A DNA stretch of 64,000 nt. It comes from Mycogone perniciosa. Taxonomy: Eukaryota > Ascomycota > Sordariomycetes > Hypocreales > Hypocreaceae. Position 1 is the stretch's first letter; the number at the start of each line of letters is the position of its first letter. Location: the NCBI GenBank assembly GCA_025331125.1, contig JAOALB010000020.1, positions 62,001 to 126,000 on the forward strand, written 5' to 3'. The translations under genes were made by a program, and so were the position numbers. Below, in pieces: positions 44,899 through 56,662 of this stretch. The notes beneath the pieces were generated by a model. It worked only from the letters and a program-made list of their open reading frames with translations, made no database searches and had not been told where the DNA came from.

Positions 44899-46075
44899 TT
44901 ACAGCTCCTCCTTGGCCTCCTCAGCCTTCTCGGCGACCTTCTGAACAAACTTGCGCAGCACGTTGGTCTTGCTCTGGAGCTCATCCCGCTTAGCGGTAGC
45001 CAGGCCACCCTTGGCCAAGATTTTCTGAAGTCTAGCAAGCTCCTTGGCAACGTACCCCTCATTCTTGCTCAGCTTATCGAAGACGCGGACGTAGTACTCG
45101 GAAAACTTGGCATGTGCGGTCTCCTTCAACTTCAAGGCCTCCTCCTTAGCTTCGGCAGCCGCCTCCGCAAGCACGGTGCCACCAATCAGCTTGGACACGA
45201 TGGCATCCAATGATGCGACAGTACCAGCAGCCTCATCAAGTCCACCACCAACAATACGGTGTGTTCCGGCCTTCTCATTGACAAAGTTGAGGAAGTCCTT
45301 CTCCTCTCGGCCAGCACCTTCGTAGTCGATGGCCTTCTTGCTACCAGCAGGGAAGAACCTGATGGTAGGGAAAGAAGCAACACCCTGTTCCTTAAGAACA
45401 GCCTTGGTGTTGCCGCCTTCCTCGACCTTGGCAATCACAACGTTCTCATCGTTGGCGTAGTCGGTCGCGAGTTGCTCCCAAATAGGAGCCAGGTTCTTGC
45501 AGTCTGAATAGGATCGTGTGATTAGCAACCATGTTGATAAATTGGACTGTCATCAGTTACTTACGGCCGCACCATGGAGCAGTCAACGCTACGAAAACGT
45601 GCTTGTCGCCTCCAATGGTCTCCGGGAACGTAGTGTCAGTCAACATAACGATATTGCTGGGCATCTCCAGCTTCTTCTTGCTCTTGGCACCAGTCTTTTC
45701 GGTAATGAACGCGGTCAGACTCTCAAGATCCCGGCCTCCGTTGTAATCCTCGGGCTTGTCGCTCTTGCCATCGAAGAACTTCAAAGTAGGGAAGCCCTGG
45801 ATTCCAAATCGCTTGCCCAGGTCCCGTTCAGCATCGGCGTCCACCTTGGCAATCTGCACCTTGTCCTTCGCATTTTCGAAGGCGAGTGCCAGGTCCTCAT
45901 ACACTGGAGCAAGGCTCTTACAGTGACCGCACCAGGGAGCAAAGAACTCCACGAGAGTGGGCTTCCCTGAAAACACCAGGTCGTCAAAGTTGGATGGAAT
46001 CAGGTCTATAACGGCCGACTTCGCCGCCACAGATGTGGCCAAAGCGGCGAGCACCAAGCTCTTGATCAAAACCAT
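44899..46075 (-). CDS. tigA: TigA-type protein disulfide isomerase (two thioredoxin domains plus ERp29 C domain)
   Basis: ER-lumenal oxidoreductase that forms and isomerises disulfides in secretory proteins. Two exons (46075-45565 and 45503-44899) give 371 residues. The signal peptide covers about residues 1-18. Thioredoxin domain a has the CGHC active site at 49-52, in FFAPWCGHCKS. Domain a' has the second CGHC near 169-172, created across the intron. The ERp29-type helical C-terminal domain fills about 255-360. The protein ends in KEEL, a KDEL-like ER-retention signal also found in ERp29. TigA of Aspergillus has this layout and is induced by the unfolded protein response. An ACGTG core sits about 107 bp upstream, but I cannot show that it is a HacA site. 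Confidence 0.95.
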
Positions 46076-46580
46076 GACGTCGTATTATATATATGGCGGA
46101 CAATGGGTTGGTGTTGTCAATGAATGAACTCAATGGAAGCCCAGCAGAAGATGCCGAGATGAGAATATGTATATTCTGACCACGTATGAGATTCGCGTAA
46201 TCAGCAATGCTTCGAAATCAGTCTGATTGGGCTGTTAGTATAAGCAGCCGGGCTTTGAAGAGGACAGCTTGCAAACGGCCTCAGATCTTAGTAGGGACCT
46301 AATAGTACCCAAGTCGCCGGGCGTCAAGCGGCCCTCGGCCCCACCAAAGCTCTGAGACGGCGGGGCCTATCTATTAGTGTAGCACGTGCTGATAAGATAA
46401 ACAGTCATGAGATTCCTCACGTGATATAGCACAAACGGGCGTGGGTGGGTGGCCCGCTTCGCTGGGGCTGGCAACCCTCCAATCGGTTGGTGGTCGGCCA
46501 TTGACAAATTCACACAAAATTTACGCCCACTGTCAGCCCTCGCGAAATCACCCTCTTCCAACCGCACCACAACCGCAATC
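46076..46580. other. Divergent promoter between tigA and rps29
   Basis: 505 bp serving two genes transcribed away from each other. Two CACGTG hexamers (46383-46388, 46418-46423) lie 158-198 bp before rps29. A TATATATAT run lies next to the tigA start. Confidence 0.65.
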
Positions 46581-46928
46581 ATGTCTCACGAAAGCGTCTG
46601 GAACTCGCGCCCGCGAAACTACGGCAAGGGCTCTCGCCAGTGGTATGGAGCCTACCATTTTGTTTTTTTTTTCGTATTCACGGAACTTGTCTGTCGGGGA
46701 GTTCGTGGAGTTGCTAACAGTTGCTCTTCTTTTACAGCCGCGTCTGCAAGCACAAGGCTGGTCTGATCCGCAAGTACGACCTTAACCTGTGCCGTCAATG
46801 CTTCCGAGAGAAGGCCAAGGACATCGGCTTCCACAAGGTGAGCAGCTGGGAACGAGAGAGCTATGGGAGGAGGCAACAATTCACGTCAGGACGAAGACTG
46901 ACATGCTTTCGATTTACAGTACCGATAA
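46581..46928 (+). CDS. rps29: 40S ribosomal protein S29
   Basis: Small zinc-binding protein of the 40S head (uS14 family). Three exons (46581-46642, 46738-46837, 46920-46928) give 56 residues, the exact family length. It starts MSHESVWNSRPRNYGKGSRQ. The zinc motif is formed by the Cys completed across intron 1 plus RVC, and by LCRQC (C-x2-C ... C-x2-C). The last exon encodes only Tyr-Arg-stop, so an unspliced reading gives a false C-terminus. All splice sites are canonical. Confidence 0.96.
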
Positions 46929-47646
46929 AGGAGCTATAGGGCTTCCGAGGGGTGAGAATAGAAGATGGGCGGATGGATGCGTGCTACATTTTGATGACCT
47001 CACAAAAAGCACTCGGAGGGCGGCCGCTTGGAACCGGAGTTTAATGGATGGCTTGGTTTTGAGAAAAGATCGTGCGTCTGACGAACATCCTCCGAGGATA
47101 GACGAATACCATTGCATTGGAACAAAATATGATGCGCCTCCGAATACACACTTTCCCTATGTCGATGCCCAGAGCGATCCCAAAGGAATATCGTGCACAT
47201 GGCCGGGAACAATCCAATCATGCATGACATCTTGGACTCAGAACATGGGGGGATCCTGCCCGCAGACCCTCAACGGTGTGCCAGGCTCGTATGAAATTCG
47301 TGATTCTGGCAGCTCCATTTTGTGTATTGCACCTCCATTCTGCGACAGTGTATTACGCGATGCCATCCACAGCCCCTCAAGGTTTAAATCAAGAACTTTT
47401 ACGTTTTTTATTATTGCCCCTCCCAAGCCCGTCTAAAGTACATACATCATCATATATCAAGACATTAGAAAGAAGCAGAGTGGAGATCTTTGAGCCAACC
47501 CTCTCCCACAGTTATACATGAGCTCTTGTGGCTCGAATGAGAGACTCCGAAATTTGTACATGAGCGTTATTTCGTGACCCGTCTAAGTTCCAGGAGAGCT
47601 TCGTTTCCCCATATCCCACGCCAACTGATGACTTATGGCAGGAGCC
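46929..47646. other. Convergent 3' region between rps29 and mitochondrial EF-Tu
   Basis: 718 bp. A long open frame continues from rps29 intron 2 through here, but it is not conserved-looking and is rejected. No repeat or gene is recognised. Confidence 0.55.
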
Positions 47647-49099
47647 TTACTGCATGATACGGGTGATCAGACCAGTGGCCACAGTCCTGCCACCCTCACG
47701 GATGTTGAATCGCTGGCCAACCTCAACAGCGTTGGGGTTGGTCAGAGTGATAACCATCTCGACGTTGTCGCCGGGCATGACCATCTTGCTTGAAGAATCA
47801 GCGGTGCCCTCGGGAAAGGTCAGGTCGACGGATTCATCAGAGGTACGGAGGTAAAGCTGGGGTCGGTAGTGCTCATGGAAACCAGTGTGACGACCGCCTT
47901 CCTCCTTTGTGAGGACATAGAGGGAGGCCAGGAATTGCTTGTGCGACTTGACGGTGCCAGGCTTGCAGACAACCATACCACGACGGACGTCCTCGCGGCG
48001 GATACCTCGAATGAGCAGACCAGAGTTGTCACCAGCCTGAGACCGATCACAAGACTTCTTGAACGTCTCGATGTCGGTGACCTTGGTCTTGATGGTCTCG
48101 ACGCCCTTGCCAACCAGCTCGACTTCCTCATCACGCTTCAGGACACCGCGCTCGACACGTCCAGAGACGACGGTACCACGGCCAGAGATGGAGAAGACAT
48201 CCTCAACGGACATGAGGAAAGGCTTCTCCATATCACGCTCGGGGGTGGGGATCCACTCATCCACAGCCTTCAGCAGCTCATCAATCTTTTGCTGACCAAT
48301 CTCGGGCTTCTGGTTGTTGAGGGCCATCAGAGCAGAGCCCATGATGACAGGGGTTTCGTCTCCCTCGAAGCCGTAGGTGGTGAGAAGCTCACGCATCTCC
48401 ATCTCGACAAGCTCTAACATTTCGGGGTCGTCAATAGCATCGACCTTGTTGACGAAGACAACGATCTTCTGGACACCGACCTGTCGGGCCAGCAACAAGT
48501 GTTCACGGGTCTGGGGCATCTGACCGTCGGAAGCGGCGACGACAATGATGGCGCCATCCATGTTGGCCGCACCAGTAATCATGTTCTTGATGTAATCGGC
48601 ATGGCCAGGGCAGTCGACGTGGGAGTAGTGTCGGTTGTCCGTTGAGTATTCAATGTGCGCCGTGGAGATGGTAATACCACGCTTTCGCTCCTCGGGGGCC
48701 TTGTCAATAGCGCCATACTCAAGGAAGTTGGCAAGACCCTTTTCGGCTTGCCTCTTGGTGATAGCGGCAGAGAGAGTTGTCTGAGGCATAGAAAAGTCAA
48801 TATTAGCCTCTCTGAGGCATCAATGAGAGATTATACCTTTCCGTGATCGACGTGACCAATGGTTCCTTGGAAAAGCATGTTAGCGAGGTAGATGCGCTTT
48901 TGTTTGATATAAATACCATACCAATGTTCACGTGAGGCTTTGATCGCTCAAAGACGGCATACGTGCGCGCAAGGTTAAGCACACCAGCAGCGTTTCTGTT
49001 GTTCTTAAGAGCAGACTGGAGAGGGTTGACATTGCCAGCCCGCAGGCCGTGTCGCGCAGTCCGCAGGAACGGCGCAATTGATCTGAAAGCAGTCGACAT
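47647..49099 (-). CDS. tuf1: Mitochondrial translation elongation factor Tu
   Basis: GTPase that delivers aminoacyl-tRNA to the mitochondrial ribosome. Three exons (49099-48922, 48865-48837, 48780-47647) give 446 residues, against 437 in yeast Tuf1. The first ~48 residues are Arg/Ala/Ser-rich and lack acidic residues, as a mitochondrial presequence should. The middle exon is only 29 bases and carries most of the P-loop GHVDHGK, which is completed across intron 2. G3 is DCPGHADY and G4 is NKVD; domains 2 and 3 follow, with GRGTVVSGRVERG and PGDNVEM. The C-terminus ends GLITRIMQ. All GTP-binding motifs are intact. Confidence 0.97.
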
Positions 49100-49980
49100 T
49101 TTGCACTGCAAATATTAAAGAATACACGGCGAAAGAAGAAAGGAATGAATGGAGGCGGGGGAGTGCAAAACGTCAGGTCACTCGTTCTGAGGATCTGGAT
49201 CGAAATTTTTGTGAGCTCTTCGGCACAGAGCTTTTGCCTAACTAGTAGACATCGACAGGGGTTGTGCCACTATCAAAATCGATGTCACGTGATTCCACGA
49301 CGAAATCAACTCTCGATATGTGCTGCAACCAATAGCTGGCTCATCTTGCCATGACTTCGAGTAAGTATCGAGATTTTATGAATTTCTATTTTACATATTA
49401 ATCGGTCCCATTAAAAAACAACTGATCAGACGTGGTTGGCCGGAAGCTCTGAGTGACATCCGGAGCCTCGGCGCTCAACACTGTAGACCCGGTAATACGG
49501 AGTGCACAAACCTACGGCCTGTCCAATAGTTTAATGGGAATTAGGAATCAGTTGAATGTCCTTTGAAATAACACCTCGATTTTGGCTCAATATTATTTCT
49601 CTAGCCTTATTTTCACTGCTATCCCGGATTGTAATTTCTCTATAGCGCCTGGTTATAGTTATGTACTACTTCGTGCTTGGTATCTTTAGACGCTCGGCCC
49701 GTCAGACCCAACCGGCTCTCTCGGAGAAACCATACGGAGCCTCCGTCCTCACTAACCAAAATTGCCAGCAGGACAGAACGCGACAAAAACTTCCGCCGCC
49801 TTCGAGAAGTGAGTTTGCATCCGCATTCTTCCACATATGCGGCAAAATAACATTTTAATCAATTCACGAAATCGTATATATTAAGGGTTCATTTATTTCA
49901 ATTCATCAAACCCCATGAAAATTACCAGCCTCCTGCCAAACGATACGCGTTTCGTTTATGAGAACAGTATTCCCAAGATC
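49100..49980. other. Divergent promoter region between tuf1 and pga2
   Basis: 881 bp. CACGTG lies at 49286-49291, 187 bp before the tuf1 start. No gene is seen; short frames here lack any domain. Confidence 0.6.
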
Positions 49981-50466
49981 ATGGAGTCTCAACCACATCA
50001 GCAGGGTGCTGAACAAGCCACTCTCAACCCATTGGGTCTCGTTGTTTCCAAGTTGGCCCAATATGGAGAAAATGCAAGCAGAAACATTCAGAGCGGCTTC
50101 AACAACATGAGTCTACAGTCTTGGATTCGCCTCACAGTCTTCGTTGGTGGTTATATGCTGCTGCGGCCCTACATCATCAAGTTATCCACCAAGGTCGCTG
50201 TCAGGAAGATGGAGCAGCAGGAAGAACAGGAGAGGAAAGCCAAGGAGGAAGCTGCAAAGCTTTCACCAAACGATATACGGGGCCTGAAATCAGTGGCCGA
50301 GGAAGACGAGGACGTGGATGAGCGTGCCGATGGCTCTGGTGCGGACTGGGGCTCAAGGGCAAGAGTCAGGCAAAGGAAAGTATTGAGGCAGATGCTCGAG
50401 GCTGAGGAAAAGAGACGGGAGGAAGAGGCGGAGGATGCGGACATCCAGGAGTACTTGGTCGATTAG
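49981..50466 (+). CDS. pga2: Pga2-like protein-trafficking membrane protein
   Basis: Resembles the Pga2 family (processing of Gas1 and ALP), small ER/nuclear-envelope proteins needed for protein trafficking in yeast. Single exon of 161 residues from MESQPHQQGAEQ; an in-frame Met 22 codons upstream (49915) is possible but its leader looks untranslated. A single membrane helix lies near 49-68 (IRLTVFVGGYMLLRPYIIKL). It is followed by a charged, coiled-coil tail rich in Glu, Lys and Arg that ends DIQEYLVD, which is characteristic. Divergent from tuf1. Confidence 0.82.
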   Translation: MESQPHQQGAEQATLNPLGLVVSKLAQYGENASRNIQSGFNNMSLQSWIRLTVFVGGYMLLRPYIIKLSTKVAVRKMEQQEEQERKAKEEAAKLSPNDIRGLKSVAEEDEDVDERADGSGADWGSRARVRQRKVLRQMLEAEEKRREEEAEDADIQEYLVD

Positions 50467-51864
50467 TGTTACCGATCGACGCAATGGCTGGCAGCACGAG
50501 CATGGAGTATTACCCGGTCTGATCCCTCCGATGCACAGGATCTTACTGCAGATATCCGAATTAATTAGACATGACTATGGTGTTCTGGGATACAGCATGG
50601 CGGGGGGTATGATGAATATTAAGAAAACGGTTAATATGACAGGTTATGTTTCCTCATACATCGCGTAGCAATAATGCGTTGCAGGCTAATAGTCTACGGA
50701 GTGCCTCTCTAGAAGTGGACAAGTTGCAGATTGAAACAATGATATTACCTCTAGTCCGAGATGGTGCCAGTTGTTGACAGAAAGGTGGACAGATCTTCAT
50801 GTATGTTAATGTCTTTATCTTCTACCCTTGTATGGCGCGGCATTGGCAAATTCCTCGCGTTTCTTTTTAACTACTACCTGAGTTGTCCACATCAAATGGT
50901 TTGTTAGCGGTTCTGGCACTTTCTCTTATGTGCCGTCATCACACCGACAAAACGAGAGCGCTAGTGCAATAATGCCAGTAGTACGGAGCACAGAGTAGTA
51001 CTAGGTAGTAATAGGCATTACGAGTTTCGTGATGCTGGCCAAGTCAGTGGATCATGGAACAGGTGCTTTGTTACCTGCCTAGGTGGTGTAACAAGACACC
51101 TGGCGAAGCACTTGAGACAACACGACTACATACAATACTATTGATGGGCGATATCTTTGATCAAGGCTCAGATAGATGGCCTGGGAGCTGGCCGTCATCC
51201 ACGTCCTCATTGGGTAAGAGAAGAAGCCATGTGATCGGAACTTCGCGAAGCCGTGTGAGACTATCCTCAAAAGAACAGGGCGAACATGAGGCGATGACTC
51301 AGATTCGTCCCACGCCAAAAACTCCATCTTTAATGGGGATGGAATTGCTTTGTCAAAGGCATTACTGGAAGCCGTTCAGGGTACATTCCAGGTGCTACTT
51401 GGCAATGTGGTAGTGAGGCTGACCCCTCACAGCGGGCCGCGCGCCACTAACTTCCAAGGTTCTAAGAATGGTTCGGGGGCTCCACCGAAGATGTCATCCG
51501 TCGGTTGGCTGTCTGGAGCAGCACCACTAAACCACTACAAGTATTAAACCACTGACCGACGTCTCTCGGATTCCCCATCACTCGAGCGTCTTCGCCTTGT
51601 TTGCACCTTGCACTTGCATCTCACACACTGCACGCAGGGAGCAACAGCACATGTTGCTTGCTTCTTTGACGTGCGTCCTGTTTGCCATTAGAGAGCCGCT
51701 GCAATCACCGCGTTTTTGGCGACCGCCGAGGCTGCTGCATAGCTCTGTCTGATTGATAGTCTTGCACTGCCTTGCAACCTCACATCGGGCTGCAGTGCTA
51801 TCCCGACCTGTCTTTTCCTCGAAAATATGCTTTCTGCCTCAACGCTCACATACACGAGAACAAC
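50467..51864. other. Intergenic region upstream of the cysteine-module gene
   Basis: 1.4 kb with no supported gene. Near-copies of the TACGGAGTA nonamer occur around 50,983. Short open frames have no domain. Confidence 0.6.
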
Positions 51865-54593
51865 ATGAGCGATTACAATTTCCAAAACATGCTCAAATCG
51901 GGGTTCTTTAATACCTCCAGAGCTAGAAACAACCACTCGTATGTACCTGTGCCGTTGTATTCCTATGACATGACTTGGATGTTGACAGCTACTATAGGCC
52001 CTTCACCGAATCTCAGTCGCGTCCGTTTTCATCATCAGTCTCGTCCATGTCTGGCTACCTTCCTCGATTGCATCGCGAAAGACCACACCGCCGTCGGTCA
52101 TACCCGCCGCCTCCAAGGGTCGAGGATGAGGCTGTCTCGCTTGCAAGGGAGCATAGAAGCACCATCACACCTGTTTTTGAGGAGGAGCCCCAGTCAAGAG
52201 GGGAAATCGACCAACAGCCAATCATACTAGAAGTCCACGAACACAACCCCGAGCGCCGGTTTGTCATCGTGCCAAGCTCATCCAAGCCTCCCAAGACCTC
52301 TGATGGTGGGGCTGAGGACAGTGTGCCTGAAATCAAGACTCGCCAAAGGGCAAGGTCGACAGAGCAGCCGCCATCGGAGCTGCCATCTTCGGATGCAGAA
52401 CAGGGACGAAATGACGATCCAGAGCCAACAAACCATCCGTATGTTGAGGATGTTGAGGATGATGCCGTGCCTAGTCTGGGGAGACGTGGAAGCAGACAGG
52501 ATCTACCGCGACTGGAGACAGACCTGAACGAGGATTGGACGCACCGGACACCGGCACACCATCGAAGCAAATCCGCTGCCAGTGCGATCCGGCCAGACAT
52601 ACCCCTTCCTCGACAATCCCGTCCTTATGTGGGCGATTATCTATCGCCAGAGATAACGAAACATGGACCAGGTGGCCGAGACAAGACGTACTATGGCTAT
52701 GGTCGTACGCCGACTAACGGCGGTCGGTCACCAACCAAAGGCAACTTCAGTGACATGGAAAACCGAAGAGGTGATGGCGTGTACCCCAGGAGAAGTGTAA
52801 CCCCATCGATGGATGGACAATCAAGCTCAAATTTTGAGACCCGCAATTCCAGGCGGCCCATGTCCATGTCAAATGATCGAATCAACGACCCCCGGTATTG
52901 GGATGGAAACAGATCCCCCCGAAGCGATTTCGGGGCTGAACTATATAAGAGGCCGGGCACTGGTCATGGTGAAGGCAAGACGGCTTCACCCCTCCACCAA
53001 CAAAGCTGCTCATGCGATGTAAGTTTCGGGAATTCGCGTCGTCGGGGGACCTCAATAGTCATTGAGGACGATCGTGACCGTGTTGGACTCGCACGTAGGG
53101 ACAGCGATGGTTCTCGAAATGCGCGATCTCCATCAAGAACTCAAACCATGCCCATTGCGCCCACCAACCTGGCGGAGTTGCCTGACGAAATGTTTGTCAA
53201 CCCTCGAAGCTCTGCTACATTCCCGATCAATCTTGAAAGAAAATCCCAGGAGTCCCGAAAGCCTCAGCTACCTTATCCAGATGACGATGACCCACATGAC
53301 CCTTGGAATGTTGGACTTGAAGGCAGCGATCATGCAGGACCGCTACAAGAAGAAATTGCTCTAATCGCATCTATGCCCCATATCCCGCCCGTCATTGATG
53401 GCCTTGAGATAAATAATGACACGGGAATCAGAGTCATGTCACTCACACCACCAGTACCTCCATTGCCACAATCCTGGCAGCCTCCGTCATTTGATCCCAT
53501 CAGAGACGGGGTTCGGATCGGCAATGTTGTTGGGTCTTACCGGCACTACTCCGAGAGCAAGGGGCGGGATGGACAACAATTTCCAGAGATCCCAGAATGT
53601 GCTCGCACAGAGCAAGTGGTGGGCAAAATGGATTGGCTTACGCTGCCAATGACGGACTTCAATATCTGCCCTGATTGCTATGGTGGTGTGTTTGCAGACA
53701 CAGAGTATCGTACACTCTTCAAGCCAATGCTTCGCCCGACGCTCAATCCGATTGCCTGTGACTTTGGGTCATCACCATGGTATCGGATCGCCTGGCTGCT
53801 TACAATGAAACATCGAGTGGGGGACTTGCATCTCTTTTACCACATTGCTAGTATAATGTCTGCCTCTCATAACCAACCATGCCCTGGCAGCCGGAAAGAT
53901 GTGCGGAACTGGTTTACTGTCATGGATCCCTACACGAGACGACCAGTCCCCGAGTTCGCAGTTTGCTACCACTGCGCAAAGATGGTTGAGACTTTACTGC
54001 CAAACCTGACCGGCGTCTTTGTCCCTCTGACTCCCCGACAAGAGCTCACAAGGAATATCTGTGCCTTGCATTTTACCCCGGAAAGGAAGCAGTTTATTTT
54101 ATTTTTCGATGCTTTTGAAACAACCTCAGATAAGGCGTTCATGGTCAACCGGAAACCAGATATCGGCGACCTTTCTATAACACTCAGCCGATTAAGCACC
54201 CTGAATGAGTGTCGCGAGGACCGCCGTGTCACCGATGGATACTGGTACACTATGGAATTTCTCCCCGACTTTACTGTATGTGGGGAGTGTTACGAAGATA
54301 TGGTTCGTCCAAAACGTGCTGAAGACAACGTTATTGCTCAAGATTTCTTTCCCAAGCCACAGAAAATTCCAGTGGCAACCTGTCAACTTTACTCTCCTAG
54401 GATGAGAGATGTTTTCAGGAGGGCTTGTCGGAATAATGACCCTGAATATCTCGAAGAGAAGGTGCGGGAAAGATTGAAAATCGAGAAAGGTATTCACACC
54501 AAGTTCATTAACATAATTCGAGACGGACGCAGCGATGTGTGGAGAGAGGATCAAATCGACAGGCTAAGCCGGGAGTGGAAGAAGTGGGAGTGA
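51865..54593 (+). CDS. Unknown fungal protein with three four-cysteine modules
   Basis: Two exons (51865-51938 and 51989-54593) give 892 residues; the short first exon encodes MSDYNFQNMLKSGFF and joins in frame. Residues 1 to about 470 are disordered, rich in Arg, Ser, Pro and Asp, with many possible phosphorylation sites. The C-terminal part (from about 555) is compact. There a pattern is repeated three times: a single Cys, then W-[LFY]-T, then F-x-[IV]-C-x2-C, then another Cys 26-30 residues on. First cysteines are at about 562, 656 and 766, and the CxxC pairs are CPDC, CYHC and CGEC. This suggests three related metal-binding domains. I do not recognise the family. A Lys/Arg/Glu-rich helical tail follows (about 830-892). 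There is no signal peptide or membrane helix. Confidence 0.85.
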
Positions 54594-55125
54594 GGAGACA
54601 GTTGGGATACCATTGAAAACGGATAATGATTTGCATCGTATGATATTTATGACATGATGGGAATATGACATAAGATCTACAAGAAGTGGGGAGAAGAAGA
54701 GGAAGAGGAAAAATGGCCACAGGTATATAACGTATCAAACAATGACTATCAACTGGCTGTGTGATAATAGGCCCAAATGTGAGTCTGATCCGGATTACAG
54801 TGTCCATCTGTTAGTACTGTCCATTCGCACGGTTAAGGCTCCATCAAGCTGCTGCACGAAATTGGGCGCGTCACGTGTTCACAAATGTCCAGCTCGCTAA
54901 GGTACGTACCCCCCACCACTTAGGGTCTCCGCCCACCAAATTCTTGAGGAAAAATCAGTGAAATTTATCGTGGGCCCTGTAGCAACTTTCCATCTCCATC
55001 ACCAAGTTTGAGCCGCCCGACGACCACGGTGAGTAGCGCAACAGAGTTTGCTTGGAGATCTCCCGAGTGGCTGTGACCATAACTGACTCTTCCTTCTTCA
55101 ATTAGGTCCAAGTCCTACCTTCACA
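54594..55125. other. rpl4 upstream region
   Basis: 532 bp. CACGTG lies at 54872-54877, 249 bp before the rpl4 start. Nothing else is recognised. Confidence 0.6.
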
Positions 55126-56386
55126 ATGGCTTCGCGACCTACCGTCTCTATCATCGGCAAAGATGGTGCTCCCACGGGGGCTACCCACACCATTCCCGCC
55201 GTCTTCGCCAGCCCTATCCGACCCGACATTGTCAAGCAGGTGCACACTGGCATGGCCAAGAACAAGCGCCAGCCCTATGCCGTGAGCGAGAAGGCCGGTC
55301 ACCAGACCTCTGCCGAGTCTTGGGGAACTGGTGAGTTGAAATGGCCGATATTCGAGGGGGACACTGAGATGCGTGGATGAAGGGTTGTTATGCAACGCAC
55401 GTTCTGGATTCCAGTGCAGCCTTGGATATCGGTGCTCAAACTACCATGAGTGGAAGGCTGACAATGATCAGGTCGTGCTGTTGCCCGTATCCCCCGTGTC
55501 TCTGGTAGTGGTACCCACCGTGCTGGTCAGGCCGCCTTCGGTAACATGTGCCGTTCCGGTCGCATGTTCGCCCCTACCAAGATCTGGCGCAAGTGGCACA
55601 TCAAGGTCAACCAGGGCCAGAAGTCAGTCATTACTTTCCTAAGAGCATTTGTAGCTCAGTGAAACTAACGTGGAATTTCTTAGGCGTTATGCTACCTGCT
55701 CTGCTCTGGCTGCCTCTGCCTCTGCCCCTCTTCTGTTGGCTCGTGGTCACCAGGTCATGACCGTCCCTGAGGTTCCTCTGGTCGTCGACTCCGCTCTGTT
55801 CGAGGGTAGCTCCGTTGCCCGAACTTCTGCTTCTCTCGCCCTTCTGAAGGCCGTCGGTGCTGGTGCCGATGTTGAGAAGGTCAAGGGCTCCAAGAAGCTC
55901 CGTGCTGGCAAGGGCAAGATCCGTGGCCGTCGCCACCGCCAGCGCCGTGGTCCTCTGGTCGTCTACAACGCCGAGGTCGATGGCAAGGAGCTTATCAAGG
56001 GCTTCCGCAACATCCCTGGTGTTGAGACCTCCCCCGTCTCCGCTCTGAACCTGCTTCAGCTGGCCCCTGGTGGTCACCTTGGCCGATTCATCGTCTGGAC
56101 CTCGGCTGCCTTCAAGGCTCTTGATGAGATCTACGGCTCCACCACCGAGCCTTCTGCTCACAAGCGGGACTTCCTCCTGCCTTCCAATGTCGTCTCCCAG
56201 GCCGACCTTACCCGTCTGATCAACAGCACCGAAATCCAGAGCTCCCTCAACGCTCCCAAGGGCGAGGCTGTGACCCGACGATCGGCTGTGCAGAAGAAGA
56301 ACCCCCTGCGAAACAAGCAGGTTCTGCTGCGTCTGAACCCCTATGCGAAGGTTTTCGCTCAGGAGTCTCAGAAGAAGCAGGAGTAA
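55126..56386 (+). CDS. rpl4: 60S ribosomal protein L4
   Basis: Large-subunit protein (uL4) lining the exit tunnel. Three exons (55126-55330, 55472-55622, 55684-56386) give 352 residues. It starts MASRPTVSIIGKDGAPTG. The tunnel-loop region GTHRAGQAAFGNMCRSGRMF is intact, followed by WRKWHIKVN and RYATCSALAASASAPLLLARGH. A basic KGKIRGRRHRQRRGP segment follows, and a Lys-rich eukaryotic tail ends KKQE. Codon use is strongly C-ending, as expected for a highly expressed gene. A large shadow frame on the opposite strand over exon 3 reflects this codon bias and is not a gene. Confidence 0.97.
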
Positions 56387-56662
56387 ATGGGGTGACTTGC
56401 TGGGTGTGCAGTACGTCAATTGGTTTTAGGTGGAGGGCATTTCATGGTTTCATATCGAGGCGTAATGGCTTCTGGAAGGTTGAGCTCCTGAACGAAAAAA
56501 AAGAGATTCAACTGTTACGACTTGTTTCTACTATGTGATTCTTTGGCCATCCACTTTGTGACTACATCATCTAATCTCTATATGTCTGAGTCTAGGATAT
56601 TGTTGCAAAGTCTAACCAACCAACTCCTTGACGCTTCCAAATAGGTGTTTGAGCGAGGTCCG

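Noticed and set aside
46789..47436. 215-codon frame continuing from rps29 exon 2
   Set aside because: It reads through a canonical intron; splicing gives the exact conserved S29 ending and the extension has no domain.
55631..56419. 262-codon frame on the minus strand opposite rpl4
   Set aside because: Shadow of the strong codon bias of rpl4; no domain and no promoter or splice support.
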